Source: CAIVAT01 sp037133475 (lineage in GTDB: Bacteria; Bacteroidota; Bacteroidia; Bacteroidales; FEN-979). Taken from it: DNA of 64,000 nucleotides. Shown here in pieces: positions 50,482-59,252 of this stretch; the stretch's first letter is position 1; each line of letters opens with the position of its first letter. The notes below the pieces were generated by a model, which was given only the letters and a program-made list of their open reading frames with translations, did no database searches and was not told where the DNA came from. The position numbers and the translations under genes are program-made. The stretch is from assembly GCA_037133475.1 (NCBI GenBank), contig JBAXOB010000009.1, forward strand, positions 1 through 64,000, written 5' to 3'.

Positions 50482-53118
50482 TTGATCAATCAGTCCTTAT
50501 TGTCCGGGAATTCTATCCCGACGGAAATTGGCAGACCATTGAAGGCGATTCAGCCAAAACTCAGGCTGAATAATCCGGGCGATCGCTATGAGCAGGAGGC
50601 GGATGCCATGGCCGGCCGGGTGATGCGGATGGCTGCGCCAGGGGCAGAAGCAACGCCGGTTACCGGGTTGATCGGCCGCTCGGTGCAACGGAAATGCACC
50701 AATTGTGATGAGGAGAATAAGAGGAGGGGAACTGTAATGCGGAAAGCTGCGTCAGGCAATGATTCTATGAATATTTCCCCGGCTTTTTCCTCAGCCCTCC
50801 ATGCCACCCGTGGCGGCGGATCACCCTTGCCCGAGGGGACAAGGAACTTCATGGAAAATGCCTTCAGTGCAGATTTTTCGGGGGTCAGGGTGCATGCTGA
50901 CAGCCGGGCGGCGGAGATGAACAGGGGGATTCATGCTAGGGCATTCACCTATGGCAGCGATATCTATTTTGGCCAGGAAACAAAAAACCTCCATTCCGAG
51001 AGTGGCAAACGTTTGCTCGCACATGAGCTCACCCATGTGCAACAACAGGAAGGCACTGATCATTCCGGTATCTTAAGTAGGGATGTTTTAACCGGACCTA
51101 CCAATTCCACAGAAATCCTTGCAGAAATCAATCATCGTTTGGATACGAACAACCATATGATGATAACAGAATTAGTAAGGAATCTGATTCTCATGATGTC
51201 AACGGAAGATATGCTGACCCAGGGGGTGCCCCTGGTAATCCGGTTGCTTGAAGCGCAATTTCGAACCGAGGCCATCTCCGTGTTAAATGCCGTAAGTTCA
51301 GCCTGGATGCAGCGATTTGCAACGAATAGCACCCTTGTAAATTTGTGCTTTACTCCTGACCACCCGATCGAGGCTTTGTTAAATCGGGCAAATGTAGAGG
51401 AATCGCGGGGAGATCATGCGACAGTTATTGATCTGCTCAAGAATGCTTTCTATCTATCACAGATCCTGCTCCTTCATATGACTTCTGATTTCGATACGCG
51501 GATGTCGGAGGCAGTTAGAGGATTTGGCCGGGAAAATGCAGATTCCGTAAATTTTGGAATTCTCCACATACTGATGTATATGTCCTATGCCCAATTATAC
51601 CAGGCCATTCGAGGGATCGTTACTTTTTATATCGTAAGGCAAAGACAGGCAATGTTGGCAGGGAACACCCAGGCTGCAACACAATACGGCATATTGGATG
51701 GGCAGTTGGACACGGCGCTGCATGACAGTGCAATCCTTTTGTCCGGATCAACCGGACGCGGCCTTACAATAACAACCACGGTGCCTACAGCCGCCAATCC
51801 CAATCCTGTCCTGCAAGGTAATAATGGTGTTTCGGAATCCATCCGACCGTTGCCGGGTGCGCCAAGGCCGGATGAAATTGCCGAGCATCCATACTATTCC
51901 ATCGAGATGCCACGGTTGCTTGACACGCTGCGGGGACAGGAGCAGTTGGTAAATGAGGTTTTCCAGTTCCCTGAGGTGGTAGCGGCTTTTCCCGGACAAT
52001 CGGTTAACTGGAACAGCCGGGATGAAAGAGCCAGGTTATGGATTGCCGTTTATGACGGACTGCAACGGCAGCATGGCACTGCCAATGCCCTACCTGCATT
52101 GTTGGGCATTATCCAGCGTTACCTGGAAAACTATACATTTCATACCGAGTATGACATCCGGGACTTTGGCACCAGTTACCTTGCTTCCGATTTTCCTACA
52201 GATCTGATAGGCAGGGTTGCGCGCGACTGCGGTGTTTATGCCGTGATGACAGCTTATGAAATTTACCGCGTGGCGCACCATGCAACACTTAATCTCCATT
52301 TCAGTATTTATACCAGCCTTGACCATGTGATCCTGGCAATGATTGAACCAGCACTTAACAGACATTTTGTGCTAAGTAATAATCAAATCAGCGCCCCAAT
52401 TAGTGGCATTCAGGATGCAGATATCATACAATCAGTGGGAACATGCTTTGCTGCCATCGGACAAACCCGTTATGGGGTTACGCCCGTCATGCATAATGAA
52501 GCAGGTGATTCTTCGATGGGTGAAAGAAGGTTCAGCACACAGTTGTGGAACCAGTTCCGTGAAATAGGCCATACCTGGGGGCTGCGCGATCGTTCAGTGG
52601 TCAATCCGGCTTCTCATCAACAGGAATCACTTTATGACAGGCATTACCGCGACCTGAGAACTTTCAACAGCAATGCTGCTTTAACTTTCCAGTCGATCAA
52701 TTCGATTGAACAACATCTGACCACGGCCGCTTCAACTGCTGACCAATTGTTGATATTTCAACGGGAGTTCATCCCTTTGGCTGATGATGTCATCAGGCAG
52801 GTATGGCCCGCCTTTATGCGTTTAGGCGAATGTGCCGACATTGCCACGACAAGCAGAAGTCTTGCGGGAAGACACCGGGAATTCGTGTATAATGCCGGAC
52901 CCACCTTGCATCCGTTGGTACAAACTGCAATAATGTTACTGCGTTTCCAATCTACCGGGGGAACCCTGACAAATGAACAGCTTTTTTTCATTTGTTCCCT
53001 GCAAAGAATACCAAAGTTTGGGTCGGATATTCAATCGTGCGGTTACCCGGTACCTGCATGTCCTGCCTCTTTCGAACAGGATTACCATGACCTTTGCACA
53101 CGGTTGACAGCCAGTTAA
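50482..53118 (+). CDS. DUF4157 protein 3 with large C-terminal domain
   Basis: 878 residues. The leader and DUF4157 domain (HELTH at 181-185) span residues 20-190. The start is most likely the TTG at 50482, since no ATG occurs before the conserved QPKLRLNNPGDRYEQEAD. About 390 residues of mostly helical sequence follow, then a segment with Cys583 in RDCGVYAVMTAYEI, His615 in SLDHVILAMI and Asn633 in FVLSNN, resembling the Cys-His-Asn/Asp order of transglutaminase or papain-like enzymes. The C-terminal 230 residues end with a cysteine-rich stretch (SCGYPVPACPASF). Possibly a cargo effector; the enzymatic class is tentative. Confidence 0.75.
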   Translation: MINQSLLSGNSIPTEIGRPLKAIQPKLRLNNPGDRYEQEADAMAGRVMRMAAPGAEATPVTGLIGRSVQRKCTNCDEENKRRGTVMRKAASGNDSMNISPAFSSALHATRGGGSPLPEGTRNFMENAFSADFSGVRVHADSRAAEMNRGIHARAFTYGSDIYFGQETKNLHSESGKRLLAHELTHVQQQEGTDHSGILSRDVLTGPTNSTEILAEINHRLDTNNHMMITELVRNLILMMSTEDMLTQGVPLVIRLLEAQFRTEAISVLNAVSSAWMQRFATNSTLVNLCFTPDHPIEALLNRANVEESRGDHATVIDLLKNAFYLSQILLLHMTSDFDTRMSEAVRGFGRENADSVNFGILHILMYMSYAQLYQAIRGIVTFYIVRQRQAMLAGNTQAATQYGILDGQLDTALHDSAILLSGSTGRGLTITTTVPTAANPNPVLQGNNGVSESIRPLPGAPRPDEIAEHPYYSIEMPRLLDTLRGQEQLVNEVFQFPEVVAAFPGQSVNWNSRDERARLWIAVYDGLQRQHGTANALPALLGIIQRYLENYTFHTEYDIRDFGTSYLASDFPTDLIGRVARDCGVYAVMTAYEIYRVAHHATLNLHFSIYTSLDHVILAMIEPALNRHFVLSNNQISAPISGIQDADIIQSVGTCFAAIGQTRYGVTPVMHNEAGDSSMGERRFSTQLWNQFREIGHTWGLRDRSVVNPASHQQESLYDRHYRDLRTFNSNAALTFQSINSIEQHLTTAASTADQLLIFQREFIPLADDVIRQVWPAFMRLGECADIATTSRSLAGRHREFVYNAGPTLHPLVQTAIMLLRFQSTGGTLTNEQLFFICSLQRIPKFGSDIQSCGYPVPACPASFEQDYHDLCTRLTAS

Positions 53119-53175
53119 GAGAACATAATCGTAACTGGATATGAACCTTTAAAAAAACAATAAATAATCCCACCG

Positions 53176-53949
53176 ATGCCCACCGGCTACTCCCGTTCCC
53201 CTAAGCTCCTCAAAGGCGCCCTGATCGAATTCTCGGAGCGTTTTCTCGGCCCCATTCCCAACGTGATCGTCTTCCAGTATAACCCGGAATCGATGACCCG
53301 TACGCTCGAAGTGTGGAACCAGAACAGCGGCGGTTCAGGGGCGGATTCAACGGCAGGCAACGATACCTCTCACACGGCCCAGCCGTTTGATCCTCCCGAA
53401 AGCTTTACCCTTGCCCTTGAACTCGATGCGGCCGATGCCCTTGAACAGCCCGAAAGTCATCCCGTTGCCTACATTTCAGGCGTAGCCGACCGCATTGCCG
53501 CCATGGAGATGCTGCTCTACCCCCAGGGCGACAGCCTGCTGGGCGGATTGCTGGGTTCGGTCACCGGTTCGCTTAGCGTTGGTGCCAGTGTAGGCGGAAG
53601 CAGCATCGGCGGCGGAATTGGCGGCGCAGCCGGGGGCGTTCAACCGGCCTCGCGCGGAACGGTCCCGGTGGTACTGTTCGTTTGGGGCCCCGGACGAATC
53701 GTGCCGGTGCGGCTTACCTCCTTTTCGGTCGAAGAACAAGCCTACTCCCCATTGCTGTATCCCATCAGGGCAAAAGTCAGCATCGGGCTGAAAATCCTCA
53801 CCCCGAAAGATTTTCCGACATGCCAGCGGAAACTGAGCGAAGACCTCGCCATCATGGCCTTTAAATTCACCCGCAAACAGAAAGAGGTGCTGGCCATGGC
53901 CAACATGGCCAACAGCGTAGAATCAATCCTCGGGATGTTGCCATTCTGA
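53176..53949 (+). CDS. CIS tube/hub protein (Afp7/Pvc7 N-terminal type)
   Basis: 257 residues. The family signature is LLKGALIEFSERFLGPIPNV, then VFQYNPESMTRTL and the C-terminal RIVPVRLTSFSVEEQAYSP, as in the CIS tube proteins (Afp7/Pvc7 class) that join tube and baseplate. A glycine/serine-rich insert covers about residues 118-158. It starts 58 bases after the third DUF4157 gene. The LysM part, which in Afp7/Pvc7 is on the same chain, is encoded by the next gene. Confidence 0.92.
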   Translation: MPTGYSRSPKLLKGALIEFSERFLGPIPNVIVFQYNPESMTRTLEVWNQNSGGSGADSTAGNDTSHTAQPFDPPESFTLALELDAADALEQPESHPVAYISGVADRIAAMEMLLYPQGDSLLGGLLGSVTGSLSVGASVGGSSIGGGIGGAAGGVQPASRGTVPVVLFVWGPGRIVPVRLTSFSVEEQAYSPLLYPIRAKVSIGLKILTPKDFPTCQRKLSEDLAIMAFKFTRKQKEVLAMANMANSVESILGMLPF

Positions 53950-53996
53950 CATGATAGCGCAATAAGTCATAACAAAAACATAAAATAAAAGAACTG

Positions 53997-54269
53997 ATGT
54001 TTACCGACGAAAGCAGGTATAAAAAGGCCACCCAATACCAGGCGAAAGATCACCGCGGCAGGACGGTCAATGTAGCTGCAACCCCGGACGCCCCGAACCA
54101 GCCGCTCCAGGGGTACCACCTGCGCAAACAGGGGCAGCATACCGATCACCTCGCAGCGCGTTATCTCAACGAACCCACCGCTTTCTGGCGTATCGCCGAA
54201 GCCAACGATGCCATGCTGGCCGAATCGCTCACCGAAAAGCAGGAGATCGCAATCCCAAATAAACGATAA
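53997..54269 (+). CDS. LysM-domain baseplate protein
   Basis: 90 residues. The C-terminal 50 residues form a LysM-type module (TDHLAARYLNEPTAFWRIAE, then NDAML and IAIPNK), the form that in phage and CIS baseplates (gp53-like) locks the wedge to the hub rather than binding cell walls. The N-terminal part is basic and extended. It lies 47 bases after the tube gene and three bases before the hub gene. Confidence 0.85.
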   Translation: MFTDESRYKKATQYQAKDHRGRTVNVAATPDAPNQPLQGYHLRKQGQHTDHLAARYLNEPTAFWRIAEANDAMLAESLTEKQEIAIPNKR

Positions 54270-54272
54270 CCG

Positions 54273-55340
54273 ATGGGACTCGATATCGTGATCTGCGTGA
54301 ATGACATCCCGAGTCAAAACCTGACGCAGATGGTGAGCAGCGTGGAGGTGAATGAAAAGATGGATCAGAATAGCTCCTATAAACTTAAATTCATGGTGGA
54401 TGTTTGTGACGGGGATATTGCCAACCAGATTCTGAATGACATCGCTCCAGGGAAAATAGTCTCCGTGCTGGCAAAGGTGAACGAAGATCTGGTATGCCTT
54501 GTGAAAGGGCCGGTGGCGCAGCAGGAGGCCCACCTCGTGCACGGGGGCGCAGGTTCGTGGATCCACGTGGAGGGCGAAGATACCGGGCAGCTGATGGATC
54601 ATATCACCAACTTTGCCGTGACCACCTCCGGGTCAGATGCCGATATCGCTTCACGGATCATCTCGGGGAACAACGATATGTCAGCGGATGTGCAACCTAC
54701 TCCCGACTCGGTTCATGACGAGGACAACCACAGCCATGTGCAGCGGGATACCGATCTGAACCTGCTCAGGAGCCTGGCCAGGCGCAATGGATTCCATTTC
54801 TGGATCACCTGGGACCAGGATGGCTTGGGAACCGGTCATTTCAAAGCGCGCGACCTCTCCGGGACCCCGTCTGCAACCCTGATCGTAAACCAGGAAGATT
54901 ACAACATCGACTCGCTGAGGGTTACCTTTGATACACACCGGCCTTCACACATTGCAGGAAGGCAACTCGACCTGAGGACCAAAACGGAGATCGTCGGCAA
55001 TGTCACCCTCGACGATACCACGCTTGGCTCGAGCAGCCTGGCTGATGTTTCAGCCACGGCTCCTGAATCGATGCACCTGGCCCCCACCGTGGATAATGCC
55101 GGCGCCATGGACGCCCGGGCACGGGCGGTATTGCGCGATGCACAATGGTTTATCACCGCCACCTGCAGCACCAACCTCCACAGGCTGTGCAACATCGTCC
55201 GTTTTCACACCCTCGTGCAGGTACAGGGCGCCGGAACCAGGTACAGCGGCAAATATTATGTCACAGGGGTTAAGCATCTCATTGATGCTGCCGCCTACAA
55301 GATGGAGCTGGAACTGGCAAGGAACGCCTGGGGCAACTGA
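54273..55340 (+). CDS. Hub protein (gp27/late control D type)
   Basis: 355 residues. The phage late-control D/gp27-like hub is shown by MVSSVEVNEKMDQNSSYKLK, the block DTDLNLLRSLARRNGFHFWI and VTGVKHLIDAAAYKMELELA. It forms the trimer that connects inner tube to spike. In PVC/Afp the hub and spike are on a single VgrG-like chain (number 8); here the spike is the next gene. The start lies three bases after the LysM stop. Confidence 0.9.
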   Translation: MGLDIVICVNDIPSQNLTQMVSSVEVNEKMDQNSSYKLKFMVDVCDGDIANQILNDIAPGKIVSVLAKVNEDLVCLVKGPVAQQEAHLVHGGAGSWIHVEGEDTGQLMDHITNFAVTTSGSDADIASRIISGNNDMSADVQPTPDSVHDEDNHSHVQRDTDLNLLRSLARRNGFHFWITWDQDGLGTGHFKARDLSGTPSATLIVNQEDYNIDSLRVTFDTHRPSHIAGRQLDLRTKTEIVGNVTLDDTTLGSSSLADVSATAPESMHLAPTVDNAGAMDARARAVLRDAQWFITATCSTNLHRLCNIVRFHTLVQVQGAGTRYSGKYYVTGVKHLIDAAAYKMELELARNAWGN

Positions 55341-55378
55341 CAACCCTGATCTACCCATCTCCCTGAAAAAAAGAAAAA

Positions 55379-56083
55379 ATGGACAACCAGCATAACGACC
55401 AGGTTTTACAGTGGATCCGGACCCATCATTTCGGAAAATACAGGGGGTTGGTCACGGATAATAACGACACAACCCACCGGGGACGCGTGAAGGTCACCGT
55501 TCCTGCCGTGCTGGATGATCTGCAGGTGTGGGCGATGCCCTGCCTGCCTTATGCCGGGAACAATGTCGGTGTTTATACCATACCCGAGCCGGGAGCCGGG
55601 GTTTGGGTCGAATTTGAGGGAGGCGATCCCTCCTTCGCGATCTGGACAGGCGGCTTCTGGGCCGACCATGAACTCCCGAAGAATGAACAGGGAACAGAAG
55701 CCTCGCCGCCCCTGCGCATGATCAGGAGTGAAAAGGGGCTGATGATCACCTTTGATGATGATTCGGAAAAGATCACCCTGAGCGATGAAAATGCAGGAAA
55801 TATCATGACCATCGAGGTCCAGTCAGGCAAGATCAGGCTGCAGGCCAACCTGAAAGTGGTGGTGGAGGCGCCGAATATCGAACTTGTGGAAAGTTCGACC
55901 CACCCGCTGGTTTTCGGCGACAACCTGTTGCAATACCTGAACCAGCTGGTGACCATCTACAATGCCCATCTGCACCCCGGCGAACTTGCGTTGGGCGTAC
56001 TTCCGGTAACTCCCGCACCACCGGTTCTTCCCATGCCCCCGGCCCTGCCGGAACTTTTATCAATGCGGGTAACCACAGGATAA
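55379..56083 (+). CDS. Spike protein (baseplate assembly V/gp5 type)
   Basis: 234 residues. The OB-fold of gpV/gp5-type spikes is shown by KYRGLVTDNNDTTHRGRVKV, AMPCLPYAGN and PEPGAGVWVEFEGGDPSFAI. A beta-helical stretch follows (GLMITFDDDSEKITLSDENA, IEVQSGKIRLQAN), the trimeric needle. The C-terminus is proline-rich (TPAPPVLPMPPALPE). It would pierce the target envelope. Confidence 0.93.
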   Translation: MDNQHNDQVLQWIRTHHFGKYRGLVTDNNDTTHRGRVKVTVPAVLDDLQVWAMPCLPYAGNNVGVYTIPEPGAGVWVEFEGGDPSFAIWTGGFWADHELPKNEQGTEASPPLRMIRSEKGLMITFDDDSEKITLSDENAGNIMTIEVQSGKIRLQANLKVVVEAPNIELVESSTHPLVFGDNLLQYLNQLVTIYNAHLHPGELALGVLPVTPAPPVLPMPPALPELLSMRVTTG

Positions 56084-56093
56084 TAAGACCGTT

Positions 56094-56399
56094 ATGCGAT
56101 TAAAAGCAGGAACAAGAAAACCTACCCCTGTCTCCCCGGCAGAGGATAATTACACAGGCAGTATGGCGGAGGCCATGCAGCAGGCATTCGAGGATGAGTG
56201 GGCCAATGTCATGGGCGATATGCCACAACCCCAGCCCAGTGACCAGATGCAATTGCTTTTCGTCGCCATTGCCCGGGGAATCGTGCGACACCTGTTTGAA
56301 AACCCGCAGGCATTCACCGTACATGTGAACACGGGATCAGGCGACGGAACGGTGAACGGAATCGTTACCGTGCCATCGCCCCCCTTATCCGGAAGTTAA
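56094..56399 (+). CDS. Small eCIS protein of unknown function
   Basis: 101 residues, not recognised. The middle is helical (MAEAMQQAFEDEWANVMGDM, then LLFVAIARGIVRHLFENP) and the C-terminus is short and beta-rich. It is not a PAAR protein: no PAAR motif or zinc histidines. It lies ten bases after the spike gene and 13 before gp25, where PVC has its spike-tip gene 10; it may be a spike-associated or baseplate protein. Confidence 0.5.
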   Translation: MRLKAGTRKPTPVSPAEDNYTGSMAEAMQQAFEDEWANVMGDMPQPQPSDQMQLLFVAIARGIVRHLFENPQAFTVHVNTGSGDGTVNGIVTVPSPPLSGS

Positions 56400-56412
56400 T
56401 TTCGAACTGCTG

Positions 56413-56790
56413 ATGAATCAAAATATCCATAGCATCCGCTATCCGTTTGCCATTGACGACGGATTCGGGACCCTGGCCGAAGAGACAGGTTACGCCGCTC
56501 ACGTGGAGCAGATGATCAGACAGGTGCTCTTCACCAATCCCGGCGAAAGGATCAACCGCCCCGATTTCGGCTGCGGCATCACCAGGATGGTATTTGCCCC
56601 TAACAGCGATGAAAGCGCCAATCTCACGAAGGTGATCATCAACCAGGCCCTCGACCGTTGGCTCGGTACCCTGATCGAGGTGATCGATGTGGAAGCTGCG
56701 GCAATCAATGAAACCCTTGAAATTAAAATCGTTTACCTGCTGCGCGCCCGCCAGGAACGCAGGTATCTAAACCTTGAAGTGACGATATGA
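56413..56790 (+). CDS. Baseplate wedge protein gp25/GPW (Pvc9-like)
   Basis: 125 residues. The GPW/gp25 family motifs are IRYPFAIDDGFGTLAEE, VEQMIRQVLFTNPGERINRP (with the conserved GER) and DFGCGITRM. It nucleates sheath growth at the baseplate; gp25 is also the T6SS TssE counterpart. Its stop overlaps the start of the next gene by four bases (ATGA). Confidence 0.96.
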   Translation: MNQNIHSIRYPFAIDDGFGTLAEETGYAAHVEQMIRQVLFTNPGERINRPDFGCGITRMVFAPNSDESANLTKVIINQALDRWLGTLIEVIDVEAAAINETLEIKIVYLLRARQERRYLNLEVTI

Positions 56791-59252
56791 GCGCCGCCCC
56801 CGACAGGATCAAAAAAATGCTCACCCAGGACCAGGTGACGGGAATCGACTTCATCTATGTCTATCCCGACCAGCTGGAACTCGATGTCTATTTCTTACCA
56901 ACTTTGTCAGGCATCCCCACTCTGTTTCCGGGATCAGCCGGTCCTCTCGCTGCAAACCAGATAAAAATTTACAATCCCGAAGCCGCTCTCCCTGAAATTG
57001 AAATTCTGGACCCGGTAAGCTGGATTCCAGTCGACGGGAGGGACGTACTTCATCTGAAAACCAGCCAGCGAGGGGATTTCACCCGGTACAGGCTCAGGAT
57101 TGACGATGCCCGGATCGACTCCTGGTTTAATGATGTGAGTTTCAGTTTTAAAGCCAATTGTCCGGGCGACCTGGACTGTAAAACCGGGGACCCCGATTGC
57201 CCTGCCGATGAGCTGGTCGATTTCCCGGTCGATTACCAGGCGCGTGATTTCTGGAGTTTCCGCAGGGCCCTGCTCGATTTTGCCGCATTGCGCTATCCCG
57301 ACTGGCCCGACAGGCTCGAGGCCGATGCTGGGGTCATGATGGCGGAGCTCATGAGCGCCCTCGGTGATGAGATGTCCTATTACCAGGACCGGGTAAGCAG
57401 GGAGGCCTACCTTGAAACCGCCACCCAGCGCCGTTCCATCCGCAGGCATGCACGGCTGGTCGATTACCAGATGCACGACGGGCTCGGTGCAAAAGGCTGG
57501 CTTGATTTGACGGTTGATAAAAGCGCTATCGGATTCATCACGGTGGATGCGGGAGAGGCGGTATTCGCCCAAAGTGACGACGGCACTCAGATTTTCTTTG
57601 AAACCAGTGAAGGCCTCGCAGATTATTATGATCCGTTAAACAAGCGCCAATTTTATGTAAAGGCCCTCCTTAACCAGCTGGACCCGCACATCTGGGACAG
57701 GAATAATCTTTGCCTGCCGGCTGGCACCACCGAAATCTTCATTGATGGACATTACACGGCAGACCTAACGGCCCATGGCCTTCCAAAATGGATATTGCTG
57801 CAAACCAGTCCGCCCGATCCGGCGCAACCGGTAAGAAAACAATTGGTCAATGTGACCGAGGTGTCCGACACACGGGATTACGTTCTGGGCAAAGATATCA
57901 CCCGCATTGCCTGGAAAAAGGAGCAGGCGCTTCTTTTTGAATTTGATCTTACCGTACTGCAAATCAGGTGCAATATTGTTCCGGTAACGGCAGGAAAAAC
58001 CTTCACGGCCTTTTTCATTGTAAACCATGCTCTTTCCGCGCTCTCCGATCTTCAACGGGAAAAGTTTGGCGATTCCCCTGCCGGCGAAACTGTCAACAGG
58101 ACCGGTCACGACGGGACTGAATGCAATCTTTACACCCTTCCCGGATCCGGCAGCCTGCCGCTGGTCTATCTCGGTGATGATCCCCACCAGTTCAACACCC
58201 CGGAGATTATCCTCGAAGAGGTTGAATTTAACAGCGGTTCAAAAACGTGGGACCCGAAAGCGATTTCCGGCGACTGGGAATACAGGCCGGCTTTGGTAGG
58301 TATCCATTCATCCAATCCCACCGATCGTCATTATACGTTTGATGATGGGACCTGGCAGCGGGTTGTGGGATACCAGCGTATCGGGAAAGTGACTGAACAC
58401 CGCGATTATGCCATGAACGGCGGGGTCACCCTCCGTTTCGGGGATAATGAGTTCGGCAGGGCTCCCGAACCGGGGTCGGTATTCAGGGTACGATACAGGC
58501 TTGGTGGCGGCAGCAGGAGCAATGTGGCAGACAATACGATCCAATCTCCTTTACCCGGGATGAGCATCACCAACCCGTTGGCTGCAACCGGCGGATGGGA
58601 TGCCGAAACTCCCGAAGAGCTGCGACAGCTCGCGCCGGAGGCCTTCCGGGCGATCACCTACCGGGCTGTACGTCCGGAAGATTATGCAGAGGCTGCAGAA
58701 CGCCTGCCATGGGTCCAGAAAGCTGGGGCCGCTTTTCGCTGGACAGGCAGTTGGCTCACCCTCTTTGCCACCCCCGATCCCCTTGGAAAGGTCACCCTTG
58801 ACCCTCCCGACAGGAAAGACCTCAGCAACCAGCTGGACCGTTTCCGGCAGGCCGGAAGGGAGGTGGCTGTAATGGATCCTCGCTATGCCAGCCTCGACCT
58901 GGTGATCGACATCTGTGTATCGCCCGAAGCCTATCCGGGCCAGGTGAAAGAACGGGTCATGCAGGCGCTGACAGGGGCAAAAGGCCTCCGCGACGGATCG
59001 GCCTATTTTTCTCCCGACCGGTTTACCTTCGGAACCTGCCTTGAGCGATCAACCCTCGAGGCCGCCATTCAGGAGGTGAAAGGGGTGAACGCAGTGGAAA
59101 AAATTACCTTCCGGCGAAAGGGGTGGTTCGGATGGCGGATCTTCCGGGAAATGAATTTCAATCCCGGCAGGGATACCATCATCAGGGTTGCCAATGACCC
59201 CCTCCATCCGGAGAGGGGAAGTCTCAAAATCCATACACACGGAGGACTATGA
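56787..59252 (+). CDS. Baseplate wedge protein, J-like (Pvc11 type)
   Basis: 821 residues. A gpJ-like core covers residues about 145-260 (DYQARDFWSFRRALLDFAAL, DAGVMMAELMSALGDEMSYY, QRRSIRRHARLVDYQMHDGL). The second half has the beta-rich baseplate J block (GVTLRFGDNEFGRAPEPG, ITYRAVRPEDYAEAAERLPW). It matches Pvc11/Afp11 in gene order and size. It overlaps gp25 by four bases and the next gene by four, so the wedge proteins are coupled. Confidence 0.9.
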   Translation: MSAAPDRIKKMLTQDQVTGIDFIYVYPDQLELDVYFLPTLSGIPTLFPGSAGPLAANQIKIYNPEAALPEIEILDPVSWIPVDGRDVLHLKTSQRGDFTRYRLRIDDARIDSWFNDVSFSFKANCPGDLDCKTGDPDCPADELVDFPVDYQARDFWSFRRALLDFAALRYPDWPDRLEADAGVMMAELMSALGDEMSYYQDRVSREAYLETATQRRSIRRHARLVDYQMHDGLGAKGWLDLTVDKSAIGFITVDAGEAVFAQSDDGTQIFFETSEGLADYYDPLNKRQFYVKALLNQLDPHIWDRNNLCLPAGTTEIFIDGHYTADLTAHGLPKWILLQTSPPDPAQPVRKQLVNVTEVSDTRDYVLGKDITRIAWKKEQALLFEFDLTVLQIRCNIVPVTAGKTFTAFFIVNHALSALSDLQREKFGDSPAGETVNRTGHDGTECNLYTLPGSGSLPLVYLGDDPHQFNTPEIILEEVEFNSGSKTWDPKAISGDWEYRPALVGIHSSNPTDRHYTFDDGTWQRVVGYQRIGKVTEHRDYAMNGGVTLRFGDNEFGRAPEPGSVFRVRYRLGGGSRSNVADNTIQSPLPGMSITNPLAATGGWDAETPEELRQLAPEAFRAITYRAVRPEDYAEAAERLPWVQKAGAAFRWTGSWLTLFATPDPLGKVTLDPPDRKDLSNQLDRFRQAGREVAVMDPRYASLDLVIDICVSPEAYPGQVKERVMQALTGAKGLRDGSAYFSPDRFTFGTCLERSTLEAAIQEVKGVNAVEKITFRRKGWFGWRIFREMNFNPGRDTIIRVANDPLHPERGSLKIHTHGGL

